From Liolophura sinensis (lineage: Eukaryota > Mollusca > Polyplacophora > Chitonida > Chitonidae), in the NCBI RefSeq assembly GCF_032854445.1, contig NC_088297.1, forward strand, positions 19,915,127 to 19,979,126: a stretch of 64,000 nucleotides of DNA, read 5' to 3'. A program made the position numbers and the translations under genes. The notes under the pieces are model-generated. The model was not told where the DNA came from and made no database searches. It was given only the letters and a program-made list of their open reading frames with translations. Shown in pieces: positions 1 to 11,299 of the stretch (position 1 is its first letter; each line of letters begins with the position of its first letter).

Positions 1-65
1 ATTGACAACCTTTTTGCATGTATTAATACTGATTTTACAATAGCAGGCAGAGCCACAGAATATAT

Positions 66-175
66 TGGATTGGCGTTTTACACCGTACTCAAGAATAATC
101 AATTATGCCTCAGCAGCCTGTATTATCGTTGGAGGAGACAGGACAGAGGCGGGGAGAGCCGACCACCATACCCAG
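66..175 (-). repeat. SINE-1 3' fragment (diverged)
   Basis: On the minus strand the segment ends in a tail close to the SINE-1 tail: TTCTTGAGTACGGTGTAAAAC precedes an ATC-rich end. The body is diverged from the other copies and the tRNA-like head is not visible. It could be a truncated old insertion. It is called on the tail motif only. Confidence 0.5.
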
Positions 176-839
176 GTGTGAAATACCCAGGAACATCAAA
201 TATAAACACTTTTACTTGATTGTATACCTAACAGGTTACACAATGGTTAAGAAACAGCTGTAGATGTTGATATCGCAATGGCTCGGCATGATCATAGAAA
301 AGGCTCGTTTGGTTTGGCTTTCTCAGTATTGTTCCGGTCTGTTCATGACGGTGTCCAATTACATGTATGACAAGTCCATCTCAATGATATAATGACATAT
401 TTTAGTGCCGTTGCGTTGTAATTACAGGTATATATTTTTATTATATATGATGATCTAATTCAACACGATGAATATATAGCTCTCTGTCATGTAACTAAAA
501 ATGATTCAGAGCGCGAAATTCTTGAGGATTATTGGTACCATGAAGCTCTGGACTGGACTCGCTTATCATCAGTCATGCCAGTGCTTATTAATACTTCTGT
601 CAAGTACACTGTTGTCTTATAGACGGCTTCCTCCACGATTGCATTTGTCTTAACCCTCAACAGTAGGGTTTATAGACTATTCCCCCCCCCCCCCCTTTTT
701 TTTCTGAAGTGCGCATTTTTGATTACCAAATTATTTCCTATAATTATTCTCCAGGCGCGAAGGAATGTCTCCTTCAGGTCGATTCACGTCGATGTGGATT
801 CTCTTGGATATTTGGCGCAGACGATTTTCCGTTGCTGTG
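176..839. other. No gene seen; poly-C/poly-T run
   Basis: No coding pattern, RNA gene or recognised repeat was seen. A C homopolymer (682-695) followed directly by a T run (696-703) is the only marked feature. Such runs are prone to length error in assembly. Confidence 0.6.
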
Positions 840-1190
840 CCCCTGATGAATTGGCCACTTTGTTGGGATTACCCTCTGCAAAGAGGCATTAGAGTATGAT
901 TTGAATTGGCATCAATAAGGTCGTTGCAGAAACATGCCTGTGTCTGTGCACTTACCGTGGAGCGTAAAGTGCTTGTCGTCTCCGTCTTGAATTCAGCCAT
1001 AACCGCTTCAGTCACGGGATTAGAAACACAGTAGCCTGCGTTAGCATGTAGATGATATGCTTTCAGATCCTTAGGTGTGACCAAAAGCACAATTGTGACA
1101 AAAGAATTAAATTTCAAGTTAAAATAAAAATGAAGGATCCGGTTTAAAGACTGCAACATTTTATTTAAGATTTGCAACATCACTGTGAAC
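840..1190 (-). repeat. Dispersed repeat family RX, minus-strand copy
   Basis: Read on the minus strand, this stretch resembles 13860-14170 and 18370-18690. Shared landmarks, in order, are a GCTGAATTC/GCCGAGTCGG stretch, GACAAGCACTT, and a block resembling GATGCCAATCTAAATCA. An open frame of 108 codons crosses it on the minus strand, but the other two copies do not keep the same frame, so it is treated as non-coding repeat. The element type is unknown. Confidence 0.5.
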
Positions 1191-1199
1191 AACAACTTT

Positions 1200-2985
1200 G
1201 ATTGATTCTGCCAAAGTGCCTTGGAGAAAGTTCATTTTTCAGCTGAAAATAATGTTTTTTTTTTCTAAAAATGTAGGGTATGATGCACAAAACACGTAAA
1301 ACTGTCAATATTTGAACTTGTCAACGGCATGAAAAAAGTTGTCAAATTAAAAAGTACAGATTTACAAAGGTCGTTACTAAAATATTCACGAATAAGCACA
1401 GCACAACTAATATGAAAGTAGACTCCTTTGCGGCTTGTATGCACAGCCTGCGTTCTCGTTTGCGCCATACCTTTCCCTCCTTACATTCCTTGGACCGTTC
1501 TCCTTCTCTCAGTGCTCCCTCCGTCAAGTCATCCCATGGACTATACATCCTCACATCATTCCATGGCTGATTGTTCCAGCGCTGATGTAGACAGTCTCGG
1601 CGGGGAAATCAAGTAATTTCGACTAGCCTAATAGTCAGCTCTGTTCAGACGAAATTGGTACCAATCCGGTTCAGGTACAATACACACACTGTACTTCGAC
1701 ACGAGGAAAGTGTAAGACAAAGGATATGTACGTGCGTTCCCCATTTCACTAATTACGTATTAATAGTTCACTAGCTATGCGTTTCTCGCATACGGTTGTC
1801 CTAAAAGCTAAGAGTGTAAGAGTGGAGCATTCTTTCCTTTTATTAAATTTCTCTCTCACGTATTGCGATATAAATTTTATACATGGATAACAAATTTTGA
1901 TATACTGTATGTTTGCAACGTTTCGACATACATTTAAGCATCATTGTAAAGCAAAGAAGGAATGTTAAAATGCACGTCGAAAAATGCCAAAGTAACAAAA
2001 CAAAAATTGTTATATGTATACAAAATCTGACGTTACTCTATCAACATACATCTTACACAATTCACCTATTTGGTGCTACATTCAAAATAAAGTATGCAGA
2101 AAAGAATGCCACGGCGAGATGAACACTGCCTTATTTCTTTCTATTTTTCACAGGTGATAAAGCATTTTCAGTAGTTAACTTGCAACGGGCTGTCCAGTTT
2201 TCTTCACTTATAAACTTCCCGCCTTATGAAAGGCGGATATGACCATCATGGTCCCATGGTTCCATCGCTTCTCAAGAATGCTCACGTGACCAGAGCCTCG
2301 TATTGTGATCTTTATTTTCATTTTCCGCATTTGATACTTGTCCAATTTCGAGCCTTTATCCTTTAGCGTGTTCAAACAGTTACACTGCATAAGCTCGGTT
2401 TCAACGGCACGAACTCATTGCCCCGGGTGACGTCATGATTATTCAAAAAACACTGGCATGCTGGACATTGAGCGGATTTCAATATGTTTCTCACATGTCC
2501 ATATTTGACCTTGTTCGCACGTCTTGGTATAACATTTTTATAAATGAAATTTATTTTATTTTTAGTAGTATATGATCTCACAGCAGTATGCTTTTAAAGC
2601 TGGATGTTAGGAAATTTTGTTATAAAAAACAAAGTAGTCTATTCTCTGAGACAGTAGTGTAGGCTGTGTTACTGTGTGAGGTTTGTTCGAGCCGCATGTT
2701 GGTGCACCTATTGCAAAACAAATTCCCCTATACTCTTAATGTTCAGCATCCAATTCAGTTCAGTTCGTAAATAATTATATCCGGAGCCTATGGGTTCTTC
2801 GTGTTGAAGGACTGCTTATGGATTTTGACATTATTTTTCGTGGAATAATACAAATGTACAGCACATCAATGTGTAGAGTTTGTGGTATTACGTGTCACTA
2901 ATGATAGGCAATTTTGGTAGCGAGTATGATTTTATAGATAGCTGAATATAGAGGACTGGCTAAAAGAAATAGACTGTAGTAATAA
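1200..2985. other. No gene seen
   Basis: Short open frames only (60-70 codons on both strands, no recognisable motif or repeated homology). No SINE tail, tandem array or RNA gene was recognised. Exons of a split gene cannot be excluded by eye. Confidence 0.5.
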
Positions 2986-2994
2986 AATATATGT

Positions 2995-3155
2995 ACCATA
3001 CTCATACACCAGGTGCACCACGTCACTTGCTTAGCATCGAGTCATCGCTTCGTGTCATAGTACCATGACTTCGTTCCATCGACTCGTGTCATCGTGCCAG
3101 CGCTTCGCATCATCGTGCCATCCCCGGGCGATGGTATGATGGTGCGATGATGCTC
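2995..3155. repeat. Short degenerate tandem repeat with hairpin
   Basis: Degenerate units based on CATCGTGCCATCGCTTCGTGT follow each other from about 3030 to 3120. The 3' end forms a stem: 3107-3121 (GCATCATCGTGCCAT) pairs with 3139-3153 (ATGGTGCGATGATGC) with two mismatches and a loop of 17 bases. No gene is associated. Confidence 0.6.
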
Positions 3156-3820
3156 TTATCCTGCCATTGGTTAGCCATGCATTTATTTCTCTGTGTTTTA
3201 AGAGATAAACTACAAGATCCAGAAAAAACAACAACGGAGATACACTGACAGCAGACTACATGAATGGGCATCATTGCAATTATGAATATAAATATCGCTG
3301 ATGCTATTTACGTGTAGGTTGGAAGAAATTCGCAGGATTATAGGCTTTCCCACTGCCGGCTTTGCAGGTGGTTTGTGTTGATTGATAAAGAAATATGACA
3401 AGATGGATTTAATTTGATAATAACGCACCAGCCAACCCCTGCTTTACGGACAGTAAACAATTGAATTTGATACAAAAAATCTATGCAACCTCACAGTAAA
3501 AGCTGCAGACGGAATATGATATTGAACGCGTACAGAATAACAATAAACCAGCTCATTTTGATTAATATATCACGCAAACAATATCTCGAGAAATCTGATA
3601 AAAACATTCCGATTAGAATATTGGATGATTGTTGTAATGGTTCTAATATAAAATTCGCTGACACCCCACTGACATTGAGAGTTAATATTTATACATCAGC
3701 TTGTCTTGTTGAACAAGGGAGATAAAAAGCCTTCTTTTAAATCGATGGCAAAGGGTTTCGCGTATGATAGCAGGATGGGGTATTAACCCAAGCAAAATAT
3801 GACCTTCCGCTAGCGCAAAT
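3156..3820. other. No gene seen
   Basis: AT-rich DNA with short open frames only (72 and 80 codons on opposite strands). No recognised repeat or RNA gene. Confidence 0.5.
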
Positions 3821-3824
3821 AACA

Positions 3825-3940
3825 GCCATGCATGCCGATTATCCGGCTGTGACACTCAGTTAATTGAAATGCCTTTTTCTGACGATTTATTGATGGCATT
3901 ATTTGTACACGTTTTAAATTAAAACTCATCTTAAAAGTAC
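3825..3940 (-). repeat. Dispersed repeat RZ, minus-strand copy
   Basis: The reverse complement of this stretch matches 11300-11412. Landmarks are TTTCAATTAACTGAGTGTCA and GGATAATCGGCAT, plus a weaker match further out (TTTTAAGATG...TTAAAAC). The two copies are about 7.5 kb apart in opposite orientation. Family type unknown. Confidence 0.6.
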
Positions 3941-5440
3941 GAAAGGACATTTTTTATCTGATCAATGCCAACCAACTTTACGTAACACAGAGCTTTCTTG
4001 TGAATTGTGAATTGAAGAGCCTCACGTGTTGTATTGTAAGACATTGTGTTGTGATGTAATGAGGTATTGGCGAATCGGGTCGAAAGCAGATTGAGCATTC
4101 TGCTCTTGCAACGACTGAATAACGTGTTACCAGTTTGGTAATAAAAACATTGTTCCAAAGGCAGATCTGAACAACAGTCTAAAGTGTTTCGGGGTGAAAA
4201 GATTCCCCGTCTCACAAGATATGCATGTGTGGTAGAAAGTAGTGGGCGAAGAGCTGTTGACCTTATGCTTGTGGGCAGGAGAAGGATCTTTGTGGGAGTG
4301 GGATGGGGTCTTTATTGAAGTGGGAATGGGAAAGGGTAATACATTTAATTTGGGAAAGATGAAAAATAACGCCAGATGTATCGATGTGTAAAGCTATTCA
4401 GATACAAGCTATACCGTCGGGTGGTGTGTTGTTCGTGGCACTAGTACTTAGTACCACGATACATGTTCCTGCAGTACATGTGGCTATAGTACGCATTCAC
4501 CTGTCACTCTGGCTTGGCCTCAGATCGTCATATCGCGAATCAAACAGCTTTAAGTCATTCGTTGATTGAACAACAACACCGTTCTCAAGCCACTGGATCG
4601 GAGCTATTTCGGGTCTTAGCGACGATGTCACTGGGTAGTACGAAAGTACGAAAAGTTTCAAAGCTTCAAAATGTTTAACATTTCAAATCTTGCCGATACA
4701 CGAATACACACGCGATGCTCTGCCCGGAAGTAGATTTATAAAGAAAACGTATGTCCCAGCGCAAGACGCTTTTATGACAAATGGGAAGACCTTTGTGTAT
4801 CTAAGCTTATGATGTACACGCGCATACTTTAAACTGACAACTAGATGAGACCCCGGGAAACTCTTACTTTCGTTTCCTTAGTTGTGTCACATACTTATTC
4901 CAAATTGCATCAACAAGAACTGTCTGTAAAACTAATTGCACAGGGAGCTGGAGTGATTAGTTGAAATATAAACGCGACAGAGATTCATTAATTTGAATTA
5001 ATATGGAAGGATATTATATTGAACGAAATCATATTTCGCTAATATTGATATAAGTAGTGGTATTTTGCTTGTAGTCATCATTGTTTTGTACTTTGTGTTT
5101 TTCTTATGTAGTATAGACATTTGCTTGGTTTACAGTACACCCACGTGGAGGAACTAGAAATCAGCTGGTGCTAAAATGTGAACCTGTATGGCGGGCGCCT
5201 ATGATAAATGAAATCGCGAAAGGAGAATCCCACGTATGGGCTTTGATTTCAGCTTGATAAAAAGTGTACATCGAAATGCACCTGAGTATGAAAAATAACA
5301 CTTTCGTGGTTAAGTAATGATTGCTATATTTAGAAGAGCCAAGGAATAAATTCAAACAATACATACACCATACAAGAAAAAAGAAACCAAAGGATAGAGA
5401 TGTCGGTGCGACACAGTTTTAAGTGACCAGTTTAAACATA
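3941..5440. other. No gene seen
   Basis: No repeat family recognised elsewhere in the window was found here. Open frames reach 94 codons (3931-4215, minus strand) without a recognisable domain, signal peptide or repeat of coding pattern. Confidence 0.5.
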
Positions 5441-5449
5441 ACAGACGTG

Positions 5450-5757
5450 TGACAAACCACCGTTTTCTGCCTTTCTGAATGGCAGATGTATTTGTTGCTG
5501 CCTGGGATCAAACCCAGCTCGAATCATACCAAATGATAGCTCAGCACTGAGGGGCTAGAGCAAGGAAACAGGACTATTTGGCCCTTGTAACTGTGTCGGT
5601 GTCGTATCTGGTGTCTTCGGCATCATACTTCAATGGCGGTCTCGCTTTTGGACTCGCCATGGCACAAGAAGGCACTGTATATATACACACATCAGATGAC
5701 TCCTCGTCGTCCTATGACTGAATATGGCCAAGCACTGCGTAAAACTCCAAGCATACT
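5450..5757 (+). repeat. SINE-3 (tRNA-derived SINE, molluscan type)
   Basis: A tRNA-like B-box region (GGGATCAAACCC, near 5506) is followed by a body with GGTGTCTTCGGCATCATACT, GGACTCGCCATGGCACAAGAA and a 3' tail with CTCGTCGTCCTATGACTGAA and GCGTAAAACTCCAAGCA. This order matches the minus-strand SINE-3 copies near 52.6, 56.7 and 62.6 kb. I recognise the body and tail as a SINE widespread in mollusc genomes; the published name was not verified. The tail abuts the hairpin at 5758. Confidence 0.75.
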
Positions 5758-5868
5758 ATTCGTTACATGGTTCCTTAGTGATAGGATACGGCTGACGCTT
5801 CGCCAATTATGAGGATTATTGACACCATATATTTGCGTATCCTATCACTGAGTAACCGTGTAACGAAT
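5758..5868. repeat. Strong inverted repeat (33-bp arms)
   Basis: Left arm 5758-5790 starts ATTCGTTACATGGTT and ends GATAGGATACG; right arm 5836-5868 is its reverse complement with three mismatches in 33. The loop is 45 bases. This could be a short foldback/MITE or the stem of a transcribed hairpin. No clear target-site duplication was found and no second copy was seen in the window. Confidence 0.8.
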
Positions 5869-7040
5869 TTACCCTGCAAAGACCCATCAATTCAGTGCCG
5901 AAGACCAATATGTAGGTGAATAACTTCAGCGATGTGACAATTGTATTCACAACCCAACAACAGAGATAACCTACTCAGCAGACACACTTGACGTCGGCTG
6001 CAGGACTCGAGGATATATCAGTACACCACGTGACCGTTATTATCCAATGAAAAGCGGGATATTTTGTCTGATGCGGAATAATACCTATACATACAGGTGC
6101 TTGTTTGTGTCTATCCGTCAGCATTTCGTCTCAATGCAGTGCCTCACTCACTTTTTTTTGTGTTTTGTTATTTAAAGCGTTATGGTTATCGTTTGGTGAT
6201 CGCTTTAATCAGATTGTACTGAAGATATTGATACGCGATTCGGGTGATATATAGGTGTGTATTTTTGGACAGCACATCTCTACTTGTAACTACAATTTGA
6301 ACATTACACCACGGATTAGTGTCAACAGCAGGTCACAAGGAGAAACTGCAAGTGGTATAGTGTTCACTTATCAAGGTTTGCATTTGATTTTAATTTTCAG
6401 GAGATATCACAAATTCATAACTCTATTTCAGTGGTGCGTGACCGAGTGAATATGTAATCTACTGATTTTTTTTCTTTTTGGATTGGGGGGGGGGGGGGCA
6501 TGCTGTGGGTAACGATGTTAAACATCATTTGTACTTAGGCGACTTGAATACGAATATCATAGATTACCCTTAGAGGCTTATAAGTACCACACGAATGTAG
6601 ATTTGGAACGTCTTATACACTGAGACCTTTTCCTACTCAAAAGAAATATAATTCGATTAAAAACCTTAGTGTTCATTCGTTGGTGTTTAAAATGTTTTTA
6701 AATGGCCGTCGAACAAAAAATATCACAGCGTTCTGAATGTCTTGGTTTGACCCAAATAAACCGACGGAAAGCCTTGCTTGTCACTGATTATCAGCGAAAT
6801 GTATTCCGCAAACCCCAAGATAGTATCAGCCTTTGTAATTAGTACATGTGGGGAATAACAGCGATTAGGATATCGTTTAAAGGGGAGCTAACCCCTTAGA
6901 CTTACAAAAGAGCTATTTCCCTGATGCTTTTAATCTCTTTATCTGGACTTATCTGCATACATTCCCACTGGTCAACTTCCTTTGTTATGTATGTACTTGT
7001 AGAAATCCTACGAAATCCCTATTAGATCCTTGGTATATGA
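5869..7040. other. No gene seen; poly-G run
   Basis: No coding pattern. A G homopolymer lies at 6485-6498. A moderate open frame (64 codons near 6255) has no recognisable feature. Confidence 0.5.
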
Positions 7041-7250
7041 ATGCCTCTCAACAACGCGGTCGCTCTGATTTCAAGTTGAATTCATGCTGGCTTCCTCTCC
7101 GATCGTATGTGGGAAGGTCTGCCACCAACCTGCGCATGTTCGTGGGTTTCCCCAGGACTTAGCCTGGATTCCTCCCACCATAATACTGGCCACTTACGTA
7201 TAAGTTAAATATTTCTGAGTTCGGCGTAAAACATCATCCAAGAAATAAAT
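7041..7250 (+). repeat. SINE-1, 5'-truncated
   Basis: Starts inside the tRNA-related part (CTCTCAACAACGCGGTCGCT) and runs through the body landmarks GGCTTCCTCTCC, TGGGAAGGTCTG, TCGTGGGTTTCCCC and CTCCCACCATAATACTGG to a tail with TCGGCGTAAAACATC and AAATAAATGG. Compared with the full copies at 8284 and 9146 the A-box half is missing. Confidence 0.85.
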
Positions 7251-8283
7251 GGCCTGGCTTAACGTAAATAAACCTATACAAATCCTTCTTGTCACCAATC
7301 ATCAGTGATATTCAATTCGGAACACGATATATAGATAATATTTTGTTTAGTTAACGTTCAGACGATTAGGATATTGGCTAAACAAGAAGATAGCCTTGTA
7401 GGCTTAAAAAGAAAATAATTCGTTTCAAGGTCAAATCAGCCAATGCATTCGCAGGCCTATATGTATCTGGACTTTGAATGCTGAAGCGTAGCAGTCTAGT
7501 GTGTGTTAAGTAGCTAAAACCTTGTGTGACGTCACTGGTCCCATTGTTGTCGGAAAAGGCAACCATAGAATGAAATATTCTGATGCATTTTACTAGGTCA
7601 AACAAATTGTAAAAAAAAATTAGATCAAACTAGTTTCATAGGGAGATTTTAATGGTCTTTCATTTGATACATACTTCATTTCAGTTTTTCTTTGCCTTTA
7701 AATACTAAACTCTGAACCTTCAGATATTTTATGCAGACGTAGAGTTGTGATCTTACTTCAAATGCTTATACATGTAGGTCAGTATGGTACTAATGTACAT
7801 CCTGGCATAATATATCAAATACGATGTCTCACCCTACATATACATATTGTTACGGCCAGTGGCACTCCTTAGACATTAACGGCTTCTGTAGAAAAAAAAA
7901 GAATAAGGACTGATGTTAAGTTTAATCAGGAAAATTGCTTTATCAGTTTGATGCTGGGAATTGCTGTGGAGGTAACATTTAAAACACACTGGTAATACAC
8001 TGTTTCAGTCCTAGAGTCTTACTCTTTATATTATGTCTGTGTATTTCTGGAGAAATGCCAATGATAGTAAACATCAAGCTAAACATTTTAACTTAATCTT
8101 GAAGAATAAACCGAAACAGACACCAAAAGTGTGAGACAAATTGCCTGAAGTGAATGCGTTATGCAGTGTCCGTATGTTACTGATACTTAACAGATTGACT
8201 ATTTACATGGGTGGGCGATATGATCTGGCACTAGTGAGATGTCATTTTTCTTTTCAGCTTAGTTTTGATTCTTAACCTGAAAA
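7251..8283. other. No gene seen
   Basis: AT-rich DNA with no repeat shared with the rest of the window and only short open frames (up to 75 codons). The 18 bases at 7849 resemble the start of an LTR (TGTTACGGCCAGTGG), but no matching end was found. Confidence 0.5.
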
Positions 8284-8547
8284 ATGGGTCTCCGTGGCTC
8301 AGTTGGTTAGCGCCCTAGCGCAGCATAATAAACCAGGAGCCTGTCACCAATGTGGTCGCTGTGAGTTCAAGTCCAGCTCCTGCTCCTGTTCCTCCGTAAG
8401 TGGGAAGGTCTTTCAGCAACCTGTGGATGGTCGTGGGTTTCCCTCGGTCTCTGCCCGGTTTCCCCCCACCATAATAATGACCGCCCTCGTATAAGTGAAA
8501 TATTCTTGAGCGTGTCGTAAAACATTAATCAAATTAAGAAATAAATC
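8284..8547 (+). repeat. SINE-1, full length
   Basis: A full tRNA-derived SINE. The head carries a polymerase III A box (TGGCTCAGTTGG, 8295-8306) and a B box (GAGTTCAAGTCC, 8363-8374). The body has GGGAAGGTC, GGATGGTCGTGGGTTTCCC and CCACCATAATAATG. The tail has ATAAGTGAAATATTCTTGAG and ends in an A/T-rich run. RNA polymerase III transcription from the internal promoter is the known behaviour of such SINEs; activity of this copy is not shown. A 66-codon frame across it is incidental. Confidence 0.9.
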
Positions 8548-8635
8548 AACGTAAAAAAAGAACGAATGACTGTAGAAGGACTTGTAATCCTAAGTAAAGA
8601 AAATGTTTCAGCCAACTCCGCGTTTTCATTTTATT

Positions 8636-8748
8636 TCATTATTTATTTGATTGGTGTTTTACTCAAGAATATTTCACTATACAACGGTGGCCAGAATTAT
8701 GGTGTGAGCAAATGGGACAGAACCCGGGGAAATCACACGACCTCCCGC

Positions 8749-8750
<2 letters not shown>
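8636..8750 (-). repeat. SINE-1 3' half, inverted
   Basis: Read on the minus strand this is the 3' half of SINE-1: GGCCACCGTTGTATAGTGAAA, a tail with GAGTAAAACACCAATCAAAT, and a terminal AAATAAAT run at its 3' end. It is truncated on its 5' side, where it joins the TA microsatellite. Orientation is opposite to the full copy 100 bases upstream, so the two could pair head-to-tail in a single transcript. Confidence 0.8.

Positions 8751-8754
<4 letters not shown>

Positions 8755-8832
<78 letters not shown>
8755..8832. repeat. (AT)n microsatellite
   Basis: An almost perfect dinucleotide array of about 39 AT units. All long open frames crossing it (up to 153 codons, with poly Tyr-Ile) are readings of this array on both strands and are not genes. 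Confidence 0.98.
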
Positions 8833-8834
<2 letters not shown>

Positions 8835-8845
8835 GGTGGGCATAA

Positions 8846-9140
8846 AAAATGGGCCGTACTTTCACACTCCATATCTCCGAAACCCTGTCACGTCAGCTTC
8901 TAAAAATTTACACACTCAATGTCGTAAGTATACAGACCAAATTTCAATTTCATCCTTTAAGATTTCTGTCCATGGGACCAAAATCAAAATAAACATATAT
9001 ACATATGTATATAATATTGTACTTTAGTAACATTTAGTTGTTACCTTGTAAATGTAAACATAGAAATAAGCTTACAAGGATTTAGGTCTGTATACAGATA
9101 GAGCTTAATTAAACATAACAAACAACAGGAGAACAGTCAC
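8846..9140. other. No gene seen
   Basis: Spacer between the TA microsatellite and the next SINE. No repeat or coding pattern recognised. Confidence 0.5.
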
Positions 9141-9145
9141 TCTGA

Positions 9146-9413
9146 AGCCTTGCTGCTCAGATGGTTAGCGCGCTAGCGCAGCGTAATGACCCATGAGCCT
9201 CTCACCAATGCGGTCGCTGTGAGTTCAAATCCAGCTCATGCTGGCTTCCTCTCCGGCCCTACGTGGGAAGGTCCTGCTGCAAGGTGCGGATGGTCGTGGA
9301 TTTCCCCCAGGCTCCCCCCGGTTTCCTCCCACCATAATGCTGGACGCCGTCGTATAAGTGAAATATTCTTGAGTACGGCTTAAAACACCAATCAAATATA
9401 TAAATAAATAAAT
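9146..9413 (+). repeat. SINE-1, full length, probable target duplication
   Basis: A full copy with A-box-like CTCAGATGGTTAGCG, B-box region GAGTTCAAATCC, the body GGCTTCCTCTCCGGCCC and GGATGGTCGTGGATTTCCCC, and tail GAGTACGGCTTAAAACACCA ending in repeated AAAT. TGAAGC occurs just before (9143-9148) and just after (9413-9418) the element; with one mismatch the match extends to ten bases, a plausible target-site duplication. Confidence 0.9.
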
Positions 9414-9649
9414 GAAGCGTTGATGTTAAGTTCGGGCTTGAATGTCGAAATGAAGTGCTGTTCAATGTTACACGTTTTGTTTGTGAATACACACGTGTTT
9501 ATAAAGCCCATGGGCGAGGGTTAAGCGGAATTAAACACATACTTACAAAGCATGCATGTATTTGGCGACAAATAACTGCCAACATTATGATTTTACGCTT
9601 TTCATATCAATAAACCTTTTCTTACTTAAGTGTAGAAAACGCCTACATA

Positions 9650-10100
9650 TGCATGGAAACAGCGTTTATCTTCACGGTTTCCGCGTGGTCGTAATTTAAC
9701 AAGGACCAGGTGGATTTGCCCATGTGGAAATGACTGTCGTCCTAACCACAGGGATAAATGACGAGATTTTTTGTGAGGCACAAGCCAACTAAATAGATAA
9801 TGACACAGAATTCATTTCCGGTTCACCTAACCCACGTATGTATTTCTAACGTAATTATATCTGCTATTTAGAATATTAAAAAAGTGCGTAAAACAAGGCG
9901 GACATGGGCTAAAAAGTGCAGATTGCAAGAAGAGTTCAAACTTTTCAAAGCGTCAAATTTTCTCATCGCTTGCCTATTTTACTGTAAACCATTAAATCCT
10001 GTACAAACTCAGTCAATGTTGCTGTAATCATGAACAATGTAGGCCTTTTCATGAACAAACAGAAAATACCGTCACGAAAGAGCATCCGTAGATAGTCGAC
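9650..10100 (+). repeat. Fragment related to segment A
   Basis: Scattered similarity in the same order to 22760-23200 (segment A) and 40280-40600 (A'): a GCGTGGTCG/GCGTGTCGG stretch, an AACCACAGGGATAAATGACG-like stretch, CACAAGCCAACTAAATA, and CATGAACAAACAGAAAATAC. It is more diverged than A is from A'. It suggests an older copy of the same local repeat lies here. Confidence 0.45.
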
Positions 10101-10334
10101 AACATACGGATTTTTGTACAACTAAGAGTTTGAAACACTTAGACGTGCATAGAGGCGTGTACAAGGAACGGTAGCATCAAGGTCTCGTGCGATGAAATGG
10201 TAACAAGCTAAAGAGGCTCATTAATCTATGTATATCTGTACAAAAGATGATAGCACATTGCTTAAAATCAGAACATCGGGGACAGTGTGATATAACTGAC
10301 AAATGGTCACATGTATTACATGTTTATGCATATG
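10101..10334. repeat. Short duplication with 13360-13455
   Basis: The part from about 10245 to 10330 matches 13360-13455 almost exactly (for example CTTAAAATCAGAACATCGGG and ACAGTGTGATATAACTGACA). The shared piece contains the GTGTGATA...GACAAATGG core seen in R81. The rest of the interval shows nothing recognisable. Confidence 0.7.
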
Positions 10335-10610
10335 CTTAAAAAATACCAGCTTAAACAGTCTCTAGCACCATTGGTGAAAAATGCAGTTATGTCAGTTGCA
10401 ACTGATCTAGAATTACTCAAAATAGTGTGTTTTCATCACATTTAATATATAATAACATTAAAATAATGCAATGAAACATGAACTGGATGCTTGGTCCACC
10501 AGTGTAACCCACTTCTATACAAGAAGACAGTATAGGACTACAGAATGTATGAATAATGAACAGCGACGACAGTGTGATAGTTGACAAATGGCCAAAAGTA
10601 TCTTACCGCC
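10335..10610 (+). repeat. R81 dispersed element, diverged copy
   Basis: Contains in order the right-hand R81 landmarks (AACTGATCTAGAATTACTCA, TTTTCATCACATTTAATATA, GCTTGGTCCACCAGTG) and then the left-hand core of a following copy (CAGCGACGACAGTGTGATAG, GACAAATGG). The same order, right end then left core, occurs at 15400-15640. Confidence 0.7.
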
Positions 10611-10690
10611 TGTGATTTCACCAGTTTCATGCGACTATTTGCCAACTTCCAAACTGTCACCATAATGCTTTACTTTAACTGTTCAGTCTT
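10611..10690 (-). repeat. R81 core, inverted copy
   Basis: On the minus strand: GGTGACAGTTTGGAAGTTGG, then GCAAATAGTCGCATGAAACT, then GGTGAAATCAC. This is the R81 core (GACAGTGTGATAGTTGGCAA...) in opposite orientation directly after the plus-strand core at 10565-10600, so the two can fold as an imperfect hairpin. Confidence 0.55.
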
Positions 10691-11061
10691 TACCGAATAT
10701 AACATACGTGAAAGTGTTGCTTTTATCCCTTTTTAAATAGGGATGCTATAAAAGGAATCTGAACATTACATTGTTATTCCGGGTAACGGTACTCAACCGA
10801 CCCAACGGACCAAACTCAGATTGGACCCGACCTACAACATCTTTTATTTGCATGCATCAAATTATATTAGTCAATTTTACAGCGGATATAGATTGTTTTG
10901 CGTGACAGTCTGAACAATCATCTGTCAACAACACCTAGTATTGGTGCAAAATACACCAATATTAGTTCGAAAATCTACCAGTGCATATTACAATGAAACT
11001 TTTCATTACACTTACAATGTCGCTACTATCCCTGATTCACCTGTTTCTTGCAGCACAAAAT
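10691..11061. other. No gene seen
   Basis: No repeat family or coding pattern recognised. Confidence 0.5.
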
Positions 11062-11165
11062 TAATTTATTTTATTCATGTTTTACGCTGTGCTCGATAAT
11101 ATTTCACTTATGCCACCGAGGCCAGTGTTATGGTGAGAGGAAACGGGGCAGAGCCCGGGAGATTA
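11062..11165 (-). repeat. SINE-1 3' half, inverted
   Basis: Minus strand: GGGCTCTGCCCCGTTTCCTC, CACCATAACACTGGCC, AAGTGAAATATTATCGAGCA, then an A/T tail. The 5' half is absent. Confidence 0.8.
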
Positions 11166-11299
11166 CAGCTTAACGTAAAATGCTTTTGAATTATAACGTT
11201 GGTGAGGAACACCAGTTGAAAGAAAGACATTTCCGGCAAACAGTGTCCAATGTGAAGTAGTTCAATCGTATAATCTGCTTTCTAGATGATTAAAAAAAC

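Noticed and set aside
7849-7870. LTR start (TGTTACGGCCAGTGG)
   Set aside because: No matching end, target duplication, TATA box or polyadenylation signal nearby.
8284-8375. Possible tRNA gene (A and B boxes present)
   Set aside because: The boxes are too far apart, no acceptor stem closes, and the SINE-1 body and tail follow; it is a SINE head. The same holds for 25131, 31841 and the SINE-3 B boxes.
8566-9027. 153-codon open frame
   Set aside because: Its middle is a reading of the (AT)n microsatellite as repeated Ile-Tyr, and its ends lie in SINE-1 and spacer.
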